Origin: Beaufortia kweichowensis | Lineage: Eukaryota; Chordata; Actinopteri; Cypriniformes; Gastromyzontidae | Length of the DNA stretch: 64,000 bases | Assembly (NCBI GenBank): GCA_019155185.1 | Contig: CM032813.1 | Span: 4,757,001 to 4,821,000, forward strand | Direction of reading: 5' to 3' | Part shown: piece by piece, positions 38,801 to 50,455 of the stretch | Numbering within the stretch: position 1 is the first letter of the stretch | Layout: every line of letters begins with the position of its first letter | Position numbers and translations under genes: made by a program | The notes under the pieces: model-generated | What the model was told of the DNA's origin: nothing | The model's database searches: none | The model's input: only the letters and a program-made list of their open reading frames with translations

Positions 38801-40029
38801 GTTCAGAGGTAAATTCACTTCCACTTCCACTTGTTGACTGTACACGAGAGAATCTCCGCTTGAGTCACTGAGCCTGTCATCATTTGAGCATTTACAGATT
38901 CACACTTGTGTTTACTTTGTTTTGCGTCTTCCCGGATTTTAGTGGTGAAGAGTTATGGTTAATGGATTAGAGATAGCGCTCTGGATGTCTGTGTGTTATG
39001 GGGATCTGCTTTGTTGCACAAAACTGGTGTCAAGTTCATTTAGCCGAGAACACCTGATGCTTTGTCTACGGTATATAGTGTTGATGTCTTTCAGTAAACG
39101 ATGTTCCCTAAACAATAAAAAAAAAGGCAGCTGGGAAAATATATTCTACCTTTCACCTCTGACCTTTTTCAGAGTACTGGAAGTTTTTGGTCCCCGCTGG
39201 GCTGCTATTTTTTGAGAGGGTGTGAAGTGACGGCCCACCTGTATGAGATTTACCCAGGAGACTGCCGCCCTTTGACCTACTGGGCTCAGACACCGTCTTT
39301 TCAGCCCAACTCTCTGTTTCCTTGCCAGCCGCATGCTCCCATCCTGAGCGCAAGAACGTTAGCTGCCTCGAGAGAGGAAAAGGAGAATCTTTGTATTCGT
39401 AGTCATAAATGAGATAAAGTGTTTCGCCATCACTGTTTTTCCTGACGTTATTTGTTTTAGCATCACTTCCTTAAATTACTGCGCAAGAGCTAAAACAACA
39501 TAAAGCATAATAAAACAACAAAGCTTCATTTTTTCTGCTTATGAGAGCCGAATCAGAATTCAGGGAGGTGTTTATCCTCCTTGTTGCTACCTTAGCAACT
39601 TTCAGCATCAGCGATATAAACAGCTTTTAACGGGCAGTCACAGACGTTCCCATGATCCCTTGTTGCAGCCTCAGTACTTGCAGAAACAGGATAGAGAATG
39701 AATCACCACCCCCTCCACCCTTTCTTGTAAGTGCCAAAGAAAATCTGCTGATATTAGAACATAAAAAGAGAGAAACCTCATTGCATAGCCAATGCATTGC
39801 GTTACCGTGCTGTGAAGACGCTGGTTCTGGGATTTTTGTTTTATCTGTTGAAAGCTGATTTTTTTTCTTTTGTCCCTGAAGCAAAGGCAAGTTTGGTCTC
39901 ATTTCTCTTCCGTCCCAATTAAAAGGCAAACGTGCCATTTTTTCAACCCTTCCCTAAATGCATGTTTTATCTCTGTTTAATCTGTAGAAGAACCCCCCAC
40001 CACCCGCTTTAGAAGAAAAATGCATCATC

Positions 40030-40330
40030 TTAAGGGTCAAAGTTCAGATAGAGGGGCTCGAGGGTCCAAACAAGATGCGGCAAGCTTTGACACTGGCGGC
40101 TCAGATGAGCCTACCAAAAACAATTACAAGACGCTGCAAACTTCTGTCTCGCAGCCGTAATCAAAGGTTCCCTGCACAGATTTATTGGGCTGCTTTATTT
40201 ACGACCTTCCATTATAGCGGCAATATACACCCATTACGGGATATGACAAGGCTTCATGCTTGCTTACACCCCAGGCTGGTTAATATGGCAGTGATGCACT
40301 CGCCGAGCAGCTGCACGTCTCTTGATACGC
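40030..40330. promoter_or_regulatory. Candidate conserved noncoding element
   Basis: A complex, non-repetitive block in otherwise AT-rich intron with 'caaaaacaattacaagacgctgc', 'ccgtaatcaaagg' (TCF/LEF-like ATCAAAGG) and 'ttattgggctgctttatttac'. An 86-codon frame covers it, but it has no family resemblance. Conservation is untested. Confidence 0.25.
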
Positions 40331-41433
40331 TGTGATTTTCCTCCAGTGCAGTTTTAATGGCGCGGCAACAAATCTTGCCTTTATCCTGCATTTTTCATTT
40401 TAATGCAGTTAGGTTTAATAGGTTTAAGTTTTCTTATTTATTAAGTGCAATCATGAAAAACAGTGGAAAAAAGACAAAAAACATAATACCTCATATGAAG
40501 CCTCACTGGTGTATGAAATGTCATATTTACAGTAAAGTGATGAAGATAATAAATGTAAAAATAAGCCACAAGTTTTCCTCACAGGTCTGTAGGAAATAAA
40601 CTACCCACATCTTTGGTTTGTGTCCCTCATGATACAGGACAAGCCTGCATGCTCTTCAGTCATGCAAGTTTCACATGACTAGCTCAGTTGACAGCTTTTG
40701 GACGAAATATAACTCCTCAACCAGGTGCTTATGTGTTTGTTGGACTTAGTTCACATCTCTACCCAAAGATGTGCCTTCAAGTTTCCTAAATCTCCTAATG
40801 TACATCTGTCTGGCAGTGTTTTAAAAGTATAAATATGTTGTATCTCGATGGTCGTCAGCTGCTGTTGTGTCGAACAACTAGCACAAGATTGCACAGCTCG
40901 TACCGCACGTCCAGATAATACCATTCCCATAATGCAAACACAGGATGCGCTGGTCCGTGTAGTTGATCTGAAAAGGTATCTTGTGTCTTTGTAAACAAAA
41001 AAATGTAATGTTACTTTTGACCAGATAGCGTTTAATTGAACGGGCTTTATTGTGACTCATGAGGACACATTGACACTCTCCGTCAAAGACAAGCGTCCTT
41101 CAGTCAGAGCTGATGCATTATATTGTAACCTTTGGTAAGGGTAAAGTAGACTCTTTCACAGCGCAATATTGTTTTAGATCTCTTCAGACAGACCTTCTTC
41201 ATCCATGTTCGTGCCCTTGGCTGCCATTGGCTGTTCAGTGGCTCAGGTGTTTCTTTAGGTGTATCTAAATAGATGTATGACTGACTTGTTTACTGTGTTG
41301 TTTTCAAGGTTAGCAGATATGTCACTGTATAAAACCTGCGAATAAACACTTTCTGATAGGGCGCATATTTAAAGCCACGTTGCTTTGGTAGATTCGGTCT
41401 CTCAATATAGTTTGTTTTCATGTTTGCCTCCAG

Positions 41434-41443
41434 GTGCCACGTG
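41434..41443 (+). other. 5' UTR remainder of the first coding exon
   Basis: Ten exonic bases lie between the acceptor AG (41432-41433) and the first ATG. They end in the E-box palindrome CACGTG (41438-41443). The leader must therefore be supplied almost entirely by upstream noncoding exons. Confidence 0.7.
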
Positions 41444-41611
41444 ATGATGGTAGAATCAGCAACTGAGACCATTCGAACAACACCCTCCAATCAGAATGGA
41501 GTCAGCAGTCTAAGCAGCCAATCAGACGGCGGAGGAAGAGAAGGGGGGTCCAACGGTGACACCAATGGGGAGATCAGCCCAGTGGATTTACTGCACCTTC
41601 AACAACAGCAG
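41444..41611 (+). CDS. foxp4 first coding exon (N-terminal 56 residues)
   Basis: FOXP4 is a nuclear forkhead transcriptional repressor that dimerises with FOXP1/2 and acts in lung, gut, heart and neural development. This exon encodes the extreme N-terminus: MMVESATETIR, then a Ser/Gly-rich linker (about residues 12-44), and ISPVDLLHLQQQQ, the start of the glutamine-rich region. MMVESA-ETIR and QNGV are FOXP4-like; FOXP1 and FOXP2 begin MMQES. The acceptor is 'gcctccag' (41433), and the exon ends CAG|GT in phase 0 after residue 56. Two ATGs are in tandem, and the second (41447) has the better context (A at -3, G at +4). The linker is shorter than in human FOXP4 as I recall it. The zinc finger, leucine zipper and forkhead domains are encoded beyond the window. 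Confidence 0.93.
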
Positions 41612-41625
41612 GTGTGTGTGTGTGT
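41612..41625 (+). repeat. GT-repeat splice donor of the first coding exon
   Basis: The 5' splice site is CAG|GTGTGTGTGTGTGT, so the intron starts directly with seven GT units. Translation through it gives a Val-Cys run and a stop at 41681-41683, which marks where the coding exon must end. Confidence 0.85.
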
Positions 41626-44435
41626 TTGCACAAGTTGTTGTCTGAGAATGTCCTCTATTTTGACTTTCAGGAAGTGTGTTTAGCTGTTAGTTGTTTCTTG
41701 TGCAATCTGTACGTCTTGCACAACAAATTCAAATATGAAAAAACATCATCACGGTTTGTTATTTGAAACCTGTCAGGTTTACTTTTGCTATACAGTGTTA
41801 CAGCCATTAAATAAATAACTCATAGAGAACATGTCTTTAAAGGGTGTAAATTTGAAGATGCATATTCTCCGAAAAGGGTATACAGTGCAAGCTAACAGCT
41901 AAACACAACTAAATTGTCAACATGCTATTTAACACAATACTAACACAGTTCAGTTTATCCTTTTAGTTTTAGTTTTAGCAGCGGTCTCAGCCCGGCCTGA
42001 GTCACAATGTTTTCTGCTGTGACACGTCAGCATGCAGAGGCCTGCGCTGTTTTTGCTTTCTGGACTATGCGTCAGTGTCTTCCATATCCAGTTTGTCAGC
42101 TGGAATTTCCTCACTTCCCGGACTCACTTGGCCGAAACTCTCACTTTTTCTGTTCACACTCTTTCCTAAATGCATTACAGACACAGAGGGTAATAGGACC
42201 CCCGACCTTGTTATCAATGAAACGGGGGCTTTGCTGGAAACATTTTGGTCTCAAGTCACTGAGCAGATACTGATGCGCCATTAATAATGTGACATCGTTT
42301 AAACCAAATTATTTACTTATTTATTTAGTATTAAGTGGATGCCACTGACATACTGATTTTCATACTGATTGTTATTTAAACATGCTTTAATTACGTTTAC
42401 TTTAATTTATTTACTTTATTCACATACTTTATAAATTAAATAAGCACAGAATTTATACTTGCTTAAATTTTTATTTATTTATTTGTCATGTGCTCAGTGA
42501 CAATTTGTATATGAAAGCCCTGCCGCAACAGTTTGAGCATCTAGTATAGACTCATTATAGATAATAAACCTCTATATAAAATGTAAATGATACATTTGGT
42601 TCCTAAAACATAACAAGTTTTATTTCTGTTGTGCCTTCTGCACAAGAGATTTTTAAAATCACATAAAAGAATATATAAAGGAATTAAATAATTTAGAAAT
42701 AGTTGCTAGTCTGTGCTTTTTAGTTCCTCATGAATGGCCACAAGTAAAAAAATAACCAACAATCAGTGACGCAAGAGCAGGATGCAGAACAGGAAGAGAA
42801 AAGGAAAGAACTTGTAAAACATCAGCCACTTTGCATTGCTCTTTTCTGTCATTTAAAATAAGTGCTTGAAATTGTAGTGAAGTTAATGAATGTGAATGTA
42901 TGCTTACTTGTGTGTGTGGACTCCTGCTCAGCCTGTACACACAAGGAGTCCATTCTTTCCAGATCTGCAGTGTGGTGTTGGTGCACCTGTACACGGACAT
43001 GTGAGCCAAAGCCTTTAATAAGAGAAAGAAATTGCCAGTTCCTTCTGCTCTAAACCATTTCCAATGTCAAACATCCAGCCGTCACGGCCTCAATGCCGTG
43101 CTCTGTCTCTCCTTCCTTTACTTCCTCTCAGTCTCTCTTATTTTCCTTTTCCACTTTTTGTCTCTGGCTCTTTCTCTTGTGCCACACTGACCCATAATTC
43201 TTTGCTCTTTGGTGGCAAGCTCCTTGTAAAAGTAACATTAAAGTTACGTCCAAACATTTGACAGACACTATTTCCCTGATTTATACGTCTACTAGACGCA
43301 GACAGCTTAACTATCACTCCATACGATAGTAACGTTGCATACTCTGCAGTATGCAGTTGCTTTTCTTTGTGGCCAGAAAAAAGTTTGTATATTTGTAAAC
43401 TGCCATTTAGCCGTAATTGTTTAAGAGAGGCTCTCGAAGATCTCCGTCCTTTTATTCAAAGCCTAAGAACTAAATGCATCTCTCCGCTCAGCTAAGATAA
43501 GCCCGCTGCATGCTTCTCAATGACAAGATTATAGTGTGCTTGTTACACAAATTTGCGGTCTCTAGCATGTCAAAACAAAAGCCGTACGTTTAGTTTGTCG
43601 TATGTTGCGCTTTTGTTTTTCATGTGTTCGCTGCCATTGTCTATATCATAGAGTCGGACCAAAAAACCTCTGGCAAACGTTTACTTAAAATGTTGTATGG
43701 TTGTATGGATACAAAATATGCCAAATAGAGAGCAGCATATTTAGTGTTATAAGCCAGGATTTTTCTTTCGGTTGTTTGCAAGTAAGTGCAGATGTGGCTT
43801 TGTTTATGTGTATGTGTAGGCCGATAATCGTTTTTATGTTGTAGCTCATAATTGAAAATATCAAAATAAATTTTGTATTGTAAATGGTGGAAATCATCCA
43901 AAAAATAGTCAAAAAATATCCAATATTAAATAATAACGAAATTTTTAAGTAATCACTAACATATATTCTGCCAATATTCTACTAGGTGTGATATGTGTGC
44001 ATGTGTGTGCATGCTTGTGCCAGCGTTTATCTGTACGTTTTTTATTTCTCCATGGCCTTGAGCCTTATGCATTGAAGCTGCACACATCTGCTCGCTTTCC
44101 AGTAGCAGTTTTATAAACTTGATGTTATCCGAGTCCCTCTGAAGACACAAAATAAGAATGTCCCCGGGGCGTCTGCTTGAACTCTTGTCACCATCACATG
44201 TGGGAAATTTACTAATGCACAAATGATTTTATTCACTATTCAGCCTCTTTGGAATTAACATCAACAACAAAATGAATAGACACATCTGAACGGCAGTTTT
44301 GTACTGTTCTCCCTCATTTAATTTTCGGGCTGAATGAAAATCACGACTTTGTTTTCTGCAGCCTCAGTGAATGACATTCCTTCATGGCTCTGACCTCTTC
44401 ATCCACAGAGAGATATCCCAAATATTCTTCTCATT
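41626..44435. other. Intronic stretch with no gene seen
   Basis: AT-rich sequence with TTTA/TTAT runs around 42300-42490. Several open frames of 60-93 codons on both strands have no domains. Confidence 0.4.
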
Positions 44436-44439
44436 TTCT

Positions 44440-44770
44440 CCACCCCTCCGCTTTTTTCCTCGAATGAGATATAAGTTTTCCGCCAGCAAGCGCAATGCGT
44501 CCTTTGATATTGGTGGCAGAGACATAGAAATCTGCCTCTTTTACTTCTGTTTCAGATAGCAATTGTTCAACAGAATTCGATGAAGGTGCTAGTTCAAATT
44601 CTCTCATTTGATTATAAATGAATGGAGAGTTTGGCCTTGAAGACAAATGGCTTTAATGAGGAAGGATCTGAAATGGCAAAGCCAGCAGTAAAGTGTTATC
44701 ATTGCATAGGCTTCTAAAAAGTCATTTATCAAGTTTTAATGTCTTGATAAGCTATACCTCAGACAGCCTT
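44440..44770. promoter_or_regulatory. Candidate conserved noncoding element
   Basis: A non-repetitive block with 'cctttgatattgg' (TCF/LEF-like), 'atttgattataaatgaatgg', 'gctttaatgagg' and 'gtgttatcattgc'. It lacks simple repeats and coding bias, and its texture resembles enhancers. Untested. Confidence 0.25.
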
Positions 44771-45539
44771 TTTATAGAGCTGGTTGCTATGTCAGTTGCT
44801 ATGTTTCCAGGGAAGACAAAATGTATGAATTTCTTTTCATAGTTTGTAATAAATTACTGTATTTAAAGAATTCACTTCTCTGCTGGTAGTGCAGTGCATT
44901 CTGTATGTATAAAGGTCTACAAACCTGGACTTTTAGATAGTAGAAAGTACACATAGTTTGATAGACTTGTTTCACTTCTCTTTGACATTGTTTAAAATAT
45001 CAACAATAAATGCCTCCCATCATTCCAGTCCACGCAAACATGCTCATATTTCACTGTTTATTCTATTTATTGGCTCTCGCTGGCAGTTTTCCTCTGTCTG
45101 GTCTCTTCTTCCGAGCCCAAATCTTTCACCTGGAAGCGGCACTGTTCAGCGATACTGGTTAAACACCCTGCCAAGAATGCACTGGAGCAGAAAAACAGTC
45201 CCAGCTCCTTTTTGCGGGCCCGTGTTGTCAGAACACAAAGCGATCTCTCCCTGGGCCCCTCGGGAGCCTGGGAGAAATCACAGGCATCTACACACGTCAA
45301 AGACTCAACAGACTTTACCAAACAAACAGAAGCCCAGCAGAGTGATGGAGAATGTGAACAGGGGAACGAGAGCGAGGGAGGGTGAACGGTTGGGCGATGG
45401 GTGAACATAGAGGAGAGCATAGAGATGAGAGAAGTTTAAATACAGGCAAGTTGGGAGAAAATATTTAAGTTATTTTAATTATGAGATCTTAAAAATAATC
45501 AAAAAGTTAAGATGTTTCTCATCACTCATAAAAATGAAG

Positions 45540-45755
45540 ATGCTTCATGATGCCATAGAAGAACCATTTTTGCCTGAATGGTTCCATAAAGAACATTCAA
45601 TGAACCTTTCTGTTCTTTGTAGTGTAAAATGGTTCTGTAGAGTTTAAATGGTAAAAAAAAGAAATTGTGCTTTTAAGAAATTTTTGGGAACCAGAAAACA
45701 TTCTTCTATGGCATCACTGTGAAGAACCCTTTGAAGAATGCACAATTTTTTAAAA
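45540..45755. mobile_element. Inverted-repeat element (GATGCCATAGAAGAACC family)
   Basis: GATGCCATAGAAGAACC at 45549-45565 is mirrored by TTCTTCTATGGCATC at 45701-45715. Between them are 'ggttccataaagaacatt' and 'gaacctttctgttct' motifs, which I recall as a very common cyprinid repeat. The element continues to 'gaagaaccctttgaagaatg'. About 210 bases, noncoding. Confidence 0.7.
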
Positions 45756-45944
45756 TAACAATAATAATTTTGTTTTATGTTTATTGTTCTTAAAATTTGT
45801 CAAATATTTATTTTTGAGTCTTAGATCTTTCCATCATTATATAGTTTGTCACGATTGGATTACAATTCAATCATAAAATATTAAAGTGAATAGTAAAATA
45901 ACCTGCATGTTCCACCTGTGAAACTTTGACAGTTAACAGGTTAA
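45756..45944 (+). mobile_element. TTAA-bounded inverted-repeat element, 5'-truncated copy
   Basis: Only the right half of the family described at 49570 is present. It shares 'tgtttattgtt', 'gtcaaatatttatt', 'catcattatatagtttgtca', 'atattaaagtgaatag' and the terminus GACAGTTAACAGGTTAA. The left end is missing where it abuts the preceding element. Confidence 0.7.
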
Positions 45945-47216
45945 GAGTGAAGTGTAAATGATTAATTTTATTACAATATACTCTAATATACTCAATATAC
46001 TTTAAGACATAAACGTCTGAGCAATAAACTTTACTTTTTGGGTGGATAGCCTACCATCAGATACAAGGTAGAAGAGTCTGAGAGGCTAAGAGAGAGAGAG
46101 GGTCGAGAAAGATGGAGGGCAGGGGGAGAGCGGAGCTGAAGTGGTAGAAGAGAGGGAACAAGGGTGGGAGGGGAGAAAGAAAGTGTAACGTTGAGATGTG
46201 TCAAGAAAGGGCGCCTGGGCCCCCCTGAGGAATGTTCCTTGTCTGCTTCACAACCCCAATACCAGCAAAACCCTTTGCTTTGTAGAAAAAGGAAGACAGG
46301 AGAGGTAAAGAAAAAAACAAGAGTGCACACTAGTGGAGTCCTCATAGAATTTCATCCTCTTGTTGCACAAAGCCAGGAATCCAACCAAGGGTTTTCTGTT
46401 GTTCAATCCCCTGAGTGTTCTTCACATCAAATGGTCCCACTCCGCAGGCAGTGTACGGTGTATTGCGGCCTGGGGTGGGGGAGGTGGCCCTGTCAGACCC
46501 CTCTATTGCTCCTCTTTTTCTTTAATTGGAGGTCTTATCTCCCTCTCGCTCTCTTTAGGGTTGCAGCAGGCCAGTGGTTTTGCTTCAAAGTGACCATTTA
46601 GATAGGAATTGCCCCAAATGGTGCGTAGCGGGTTGCACATATCTTTGAGTATACACCAGCTCTGCTGAAGCACCATATTGACCCCTCTTCTGTTAAAAGA
46701 ATGAGTGCTTTGATAAAATGAACCAGGTTCTGTCTTTTGAAAAACCTTTTTTCTCTTTTTAATATTTTACATGATTAGGTCTGATAGGATGATGCTCTGG
46801 ATCATTTCTGAATTTTAGCTTGAACACATGAAATGTGTGAGAAGAAAACAGCAACTACTTCCCTAATTATTTAATAAGGTTGAGAAAGACAAGTAGCGAG
46901 AGGAGGAAGATATTGTAGATGTGAAACACACCAGTGAGAAACAGACGAGAAGCAGAGTAATCTCGCTAGATGCTTGTGATGAACTGTTTCTCAAGAGAAG
47001 AACAAACATTGACAGATGAACATTGGTTATGGTTTGGAGCTGGTGCATATGGAGACCACATCGCTGTAAAGCTCTGGCTCTTTTGATCAGATGGAGGAAC
47101 ACAGACGGGAGATAGCAGATGCTTTTCTCTGTCTCTCTCGCTTCCTGTTCTCCTTTTCCATCCACTTTCTGTTTTGTTTTGACTTGTTGCATCTGTGATT
47201 CCTCCATTTTAACATA
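45945..47216. other. Intronic stretch with no gene seen
   Basis: Contains a GA-rich patch (46078-46190) that produces mutually overlapping low-complexity frames on both strands, including 145 codons on + (46164-46601). None has a recognisable domain. Confidence 0.35.
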
Positions 47217-47702
47217 TACAGTACCAGACAAAAGTTTAGAAACACTTGCTCACTGTTGTTTAGATTTTGTTAGAATAGTAGTAAACTCATCAAAACCATT
47301 AAATAACTGTGGGAATTATGTTGTGACTAAAAGCATTCAAAATAAATAAACATTACATTTTAGCATCTTCGAAAGTAGTCACCCTTTATCTAGAATTTGT
47401 AAAATCATACTCTTGGCATTTTATCATTCAGCTTCTTTATAGTCTGAACATGAGAAGCTTTATAAATAGCACTGAAGGAATTTCTGTCTGTGCCGGACTC
47501 TTATTTGTTGCTTTTCATTCATTATTTATTATTCCATTTAAAAAATATTTTTAAGTAAAATATTAGTTTTCTAATAAAGAAAGGAATATGTTGACACAAA
47601 TATATTTTTGTCTACAAAAGTAATTTTAAACCTTCAGATCATTTTTGAGATCAAGAAAAACATTTTTGTCAATATTGTCTAAACTTTTGACTGGTGCTAT
47701 AT
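47217..47702. mobile_element. DNA transposon relic with TACAGTACCAG ends (copy B)
   Basis: Same family and orientation as 37159-37581. It begins TACAGTACCAGACAAAAGTT and ends 'aaacttttgactggtgctata'. Shared internal motifs include 'gtaaactcatcaaaacca', 'gggaattatgttgtgact' and 'aaaatcatactcttg'. It is about 60 bases longer than copy A, with an AT-rich middle insertion around 47505-47570. No transposase frame. Confidence 0.75.
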
Positions 47703-47859
47703 TCCTTATGTAGTCAAACAGTGCAAACTTCTGTTGGCTGCTCGAAACCTACTAGTGTAATTTTAGAGTAATTTTTAGAATATAGGTTTGTGTTTGACAG
47801 TATCTGTGTATCTCTCTCAGTTGTTGTCTTCATTGTGAATGACGCCTGATGGTTACTCC

Positions 47860-48160
47860 TTTAGTTAACCACCTCTATTTTTATGTTATTGCAATGCAGA
47901 ATTAGCCGTCTCCATGTGCACGTGCCGTTTACAGTGCTCTTTGTTTTCTCTGGCACTGTTTCCCATTAAGAGCTCATAATGGACTCAGCAAATTGGTTGT
48001 AATGGTAGCTTTAATTAAACTGTCTTGGGCACAGATGGGAAGAGTGGATAAAGACGTACACCGCAGATCTCAGATAGGCCATATTGAGCTCCAATGATGG
48101 CAATAGCCGATCGTGAGTACCTGTGAGTCAGTCTAGACGATTTAATTGGGTTTCTACGTG
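47860..48160. promoter_or_regulatory. Candidate conserved noncoding element
   Basis: A non-repetitive block with 'ttattgcaatgcagaattagccg' (C/EBP-like TTGCAAT), 'gctttaattaaactg', 'ctcataatggac' and 'agctccaatgatggc'. Motif content resembles developmental enhancers, and there is no coding frame. Untested. Confidence 0.28.
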
Positions 48161-48676
48161 TGAAATGCTAAGCACGGTGAGAAAAGGTAGAAGGGAAGTT
48201 TGGACGGGTTGACAGTCGGGGTGTTTGGCCTCTCAACGGTCTCATTACCACTGGGGAATGGCCTTCTGTTCGCCACTCAGTGAACGGTAATGGCCGTATC
48301 ACTTCCTTGTGTGAAATGAAGCTCATTTGACCAATCGGTGTCAGCGAAACGGAGCGGTCACGTGGCTCACGAACACAGCCACTGTTTTTTGTCATCTGTC
48401 TCATCTAAGCGGCTTAAGACTTAACGAACAAAAAAGAAGCGAGATGGAGACTGGTGGGCTTAAATACAGGGATCATATCCCTTTTAGACAAGGATGCAAG
48501 GTGATAGGTGCAAGGCTTAATAACATCCAGTAAATCGAACATTGTCGGCCTATTGAAGGGTGTCATCGCCTAAAAGCATTCCGCACTTTTAATTGTCACT
48601 CGTCTCATTGTACGGAGGTCGGAAAAGAAGGAAGGTCAAGCTGGGTCACCAAACGCTGGTGGTGACCGAGGTGCAA

Positions 48677-48710
48677 GGGTGAGGGGGTTCAGGGGAGTGT
48701 TAGGGGAGGG
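48677..48710 (+). other. G-quadruplex motif on the plus (transcribed RNA) strand
   Basis: Five G-runs (3, 5, 4, 4 and 3 Gs) are separated by loops of 3, 4, 7 and 1 bases, fitting the G3+N1-7 rule. It would be present in the foxp4 pre-mRNA. Confidence 0.75.
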
Positions 48711-49569
48711 TAGTTGCCTAGCATCTGCGGGCGCCTCAATAGATGCCGCAGCAATACAAAAAGACCTCCAGCATGCTGGTTTCCTGTAGCACAATTGAAA
48801 AGGTGGTGTGGCTTTGAGCTTTTTGTGAGGTTGAGAAAGGAGTAGTTTACAAAAGTGAAGAGGACATTGCTTAGTTTGTTGTGTTCTTTTTAAACTTAAA
48901 CAACCTAAAATTGATCAAAATAAATGTTGCCATTGTGAAAAAGCTTTAAAACTCCACATGTCACGCGTTTAGTAACGTAATGAGAAAGTTGTCACGTAAT
49001 GTCTTGTCTAGGATTGATAACACATGCACATTTCTATAAGCGTAATGTATTTCACATGTGCTCAGAGATATTTCATATTCTTCATTTAATGATTTTTTCA
49101 CACATCAAGTCCTAATTCTGGAATGTGGGAATGTCATATTTATGGGAGGCTAATAAAAGAAATTTATGGCTTTTCCAGGGAAACCTTTGAGAAGGCTAAA
49201 GAGTAGCGCCGTTAGTCTGCATTTACATATGTGCATGTGTGTAAGGGGATGCTGGGATAGTATTTTCTCTTAATGTCACATTAGGAGCAGTTGTGACGGT
49301 GCACGGACACTTTACCGTCTGTCCAGAGAGTCTGCTGCAGCATTTTAGGAGTGCCGGCACAGCTGTGCTCAGATCAGTTCCAAAAACAGCCAGACTACAG
49401 TAGCACCAAACACAAATCACATTTACAATGACTAACAAAATTGCATGCTAATAATTGTCACAATGAGATGTAAAATTAGATTTTGGCAGCATATTATTTG
49501 AAAGAAAGTATATAATATTTTATGGACAAATATTAATTGAAAGTCCAGTGTGTTATTAAAAAATATATT

Positions 49570-49956
49570 TTAACCTGATAACTGTCACTGCACATGAGCA
49601 TACACATGAAAAATGCACTATCCAAACTACAATTTGTTTAATAAACAAACTTTATTAATAAATTAATTTTTTTATTAATTTATTAAAAACATAATTTGTT
49701 TTATAAACATTTAAAAAAAAGACTTTTATAATTTTTTATATTAAGTATTTTTATTAATAACATTAACATTAACTTTTTTATTAATTTTTTGTTTATGTTT
49801 ATTGTTATAATAATTGGTCAAATATTTATCATTGATCTTAGACCTTTCCATCAATATATAGTTTGTCATAATTAGATTAGAATTCAACTATGAAATATTA
49901 AAGTGAATAGTGAAATAAGTGTTCCACTTATGAAACGGTGACAGTTAACAGGTTAA
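49570..49956 (+). mobile_element. TTAA-bounded inverted-repeat element, full-length copy
   Basis: The left end TTAACCTGATAACTGTCACT and right end GTGACAGTTAACAGGTTAA are complementary over about 19 bases with a few mismatches. Both ends carry TTAA followed by CCTG, as expected for piggyBac-type targets. The 387-base interior is AT-rich and noncoding. Related copies are at 45756, 56496 and 61206, all in the same orientation. The superfamily assignment is inferred from TTAA and the CCTG terminus only. Confidence 0.7.
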
Positions 49957-50401
49957 ACTGAGACAAACATAAACATTACAATACTAAAAAATTTTAAATG
50001 AAATATTATGAATATATGTATTTGAGAAGGCTTCCCATAATTCTCTTAATTTACATCTCCTGCCTGTTGCAATGTGCTAAAGTTGTATTCATCATTATAT
50101 ATATTGTCCCTTGACTAACAAGCCCTCATTTAGCCTCTCCTCCTTGGTGAACATATTCACACACAATAGACTCGCACCAACAAACACTCACATCCCACTG
50201 TCTAAAGTGGTGCCACAAAGCCACCTTTTATTCCGCACCCGTAATTTCCACGGCCCGGGCAGTTCATAGGCAATGCTTGAAGCACATCAAGCATTGACCT
50301 TCTTCTAGTCACCATGGCGATTATGAAAGATTCTCAGCTGGATACTAATGTGTGGGCATTTGGAGGTATGACTCCCTCAGAGCTGATTGACAAACCACTG
50401 G

Positions 50402-50455
50402 TGAGAGAGAGAGCAGAGGAGAAAGGAAGGGGGAGAAGGAAAAAAGAGAAAATGT
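50402..50455 (+). repeat. Polypurine tract
   Basis: More than 50 bases of almost only A and G, starting with GA units and continuing as mixed GGA/GAAA. A potential triplex-forming tract with no other signal. Confidence 0.7.

Larger units (their letters stand above)
6051..41433 (+). other. foxp4 intron 1 (if the 5.4-6.05 kb exon is used)
   Basis: About 35 kb of noncoding sequence between the candidate leader exon and the acceptor of the first coding exon (pyrimidine-rich stretch ending 'gcctccag' at 41433). No open frame in it has a recognisable domain. It contains the second CpG cluster, the 12.2 kb hairpin, several candidate conserved blocks, microsatellites and transposon relics, all listed separately. 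Additional noncoding exons could be hidden here. Confidence 0.55.

Noticed and set aside
44958..45404. 148-codon plus-strand frame and 117-codon minus-strand frame overlapping it
   Set aside because: Both strands are open because of local GC content. Neither shows a family motif.
46164..46601. 145-codon plus-strand frame
   Set aside because: Starts in a GA-rich low-complexity patch, with no domain and overlapping frames on the same and opposite strands.
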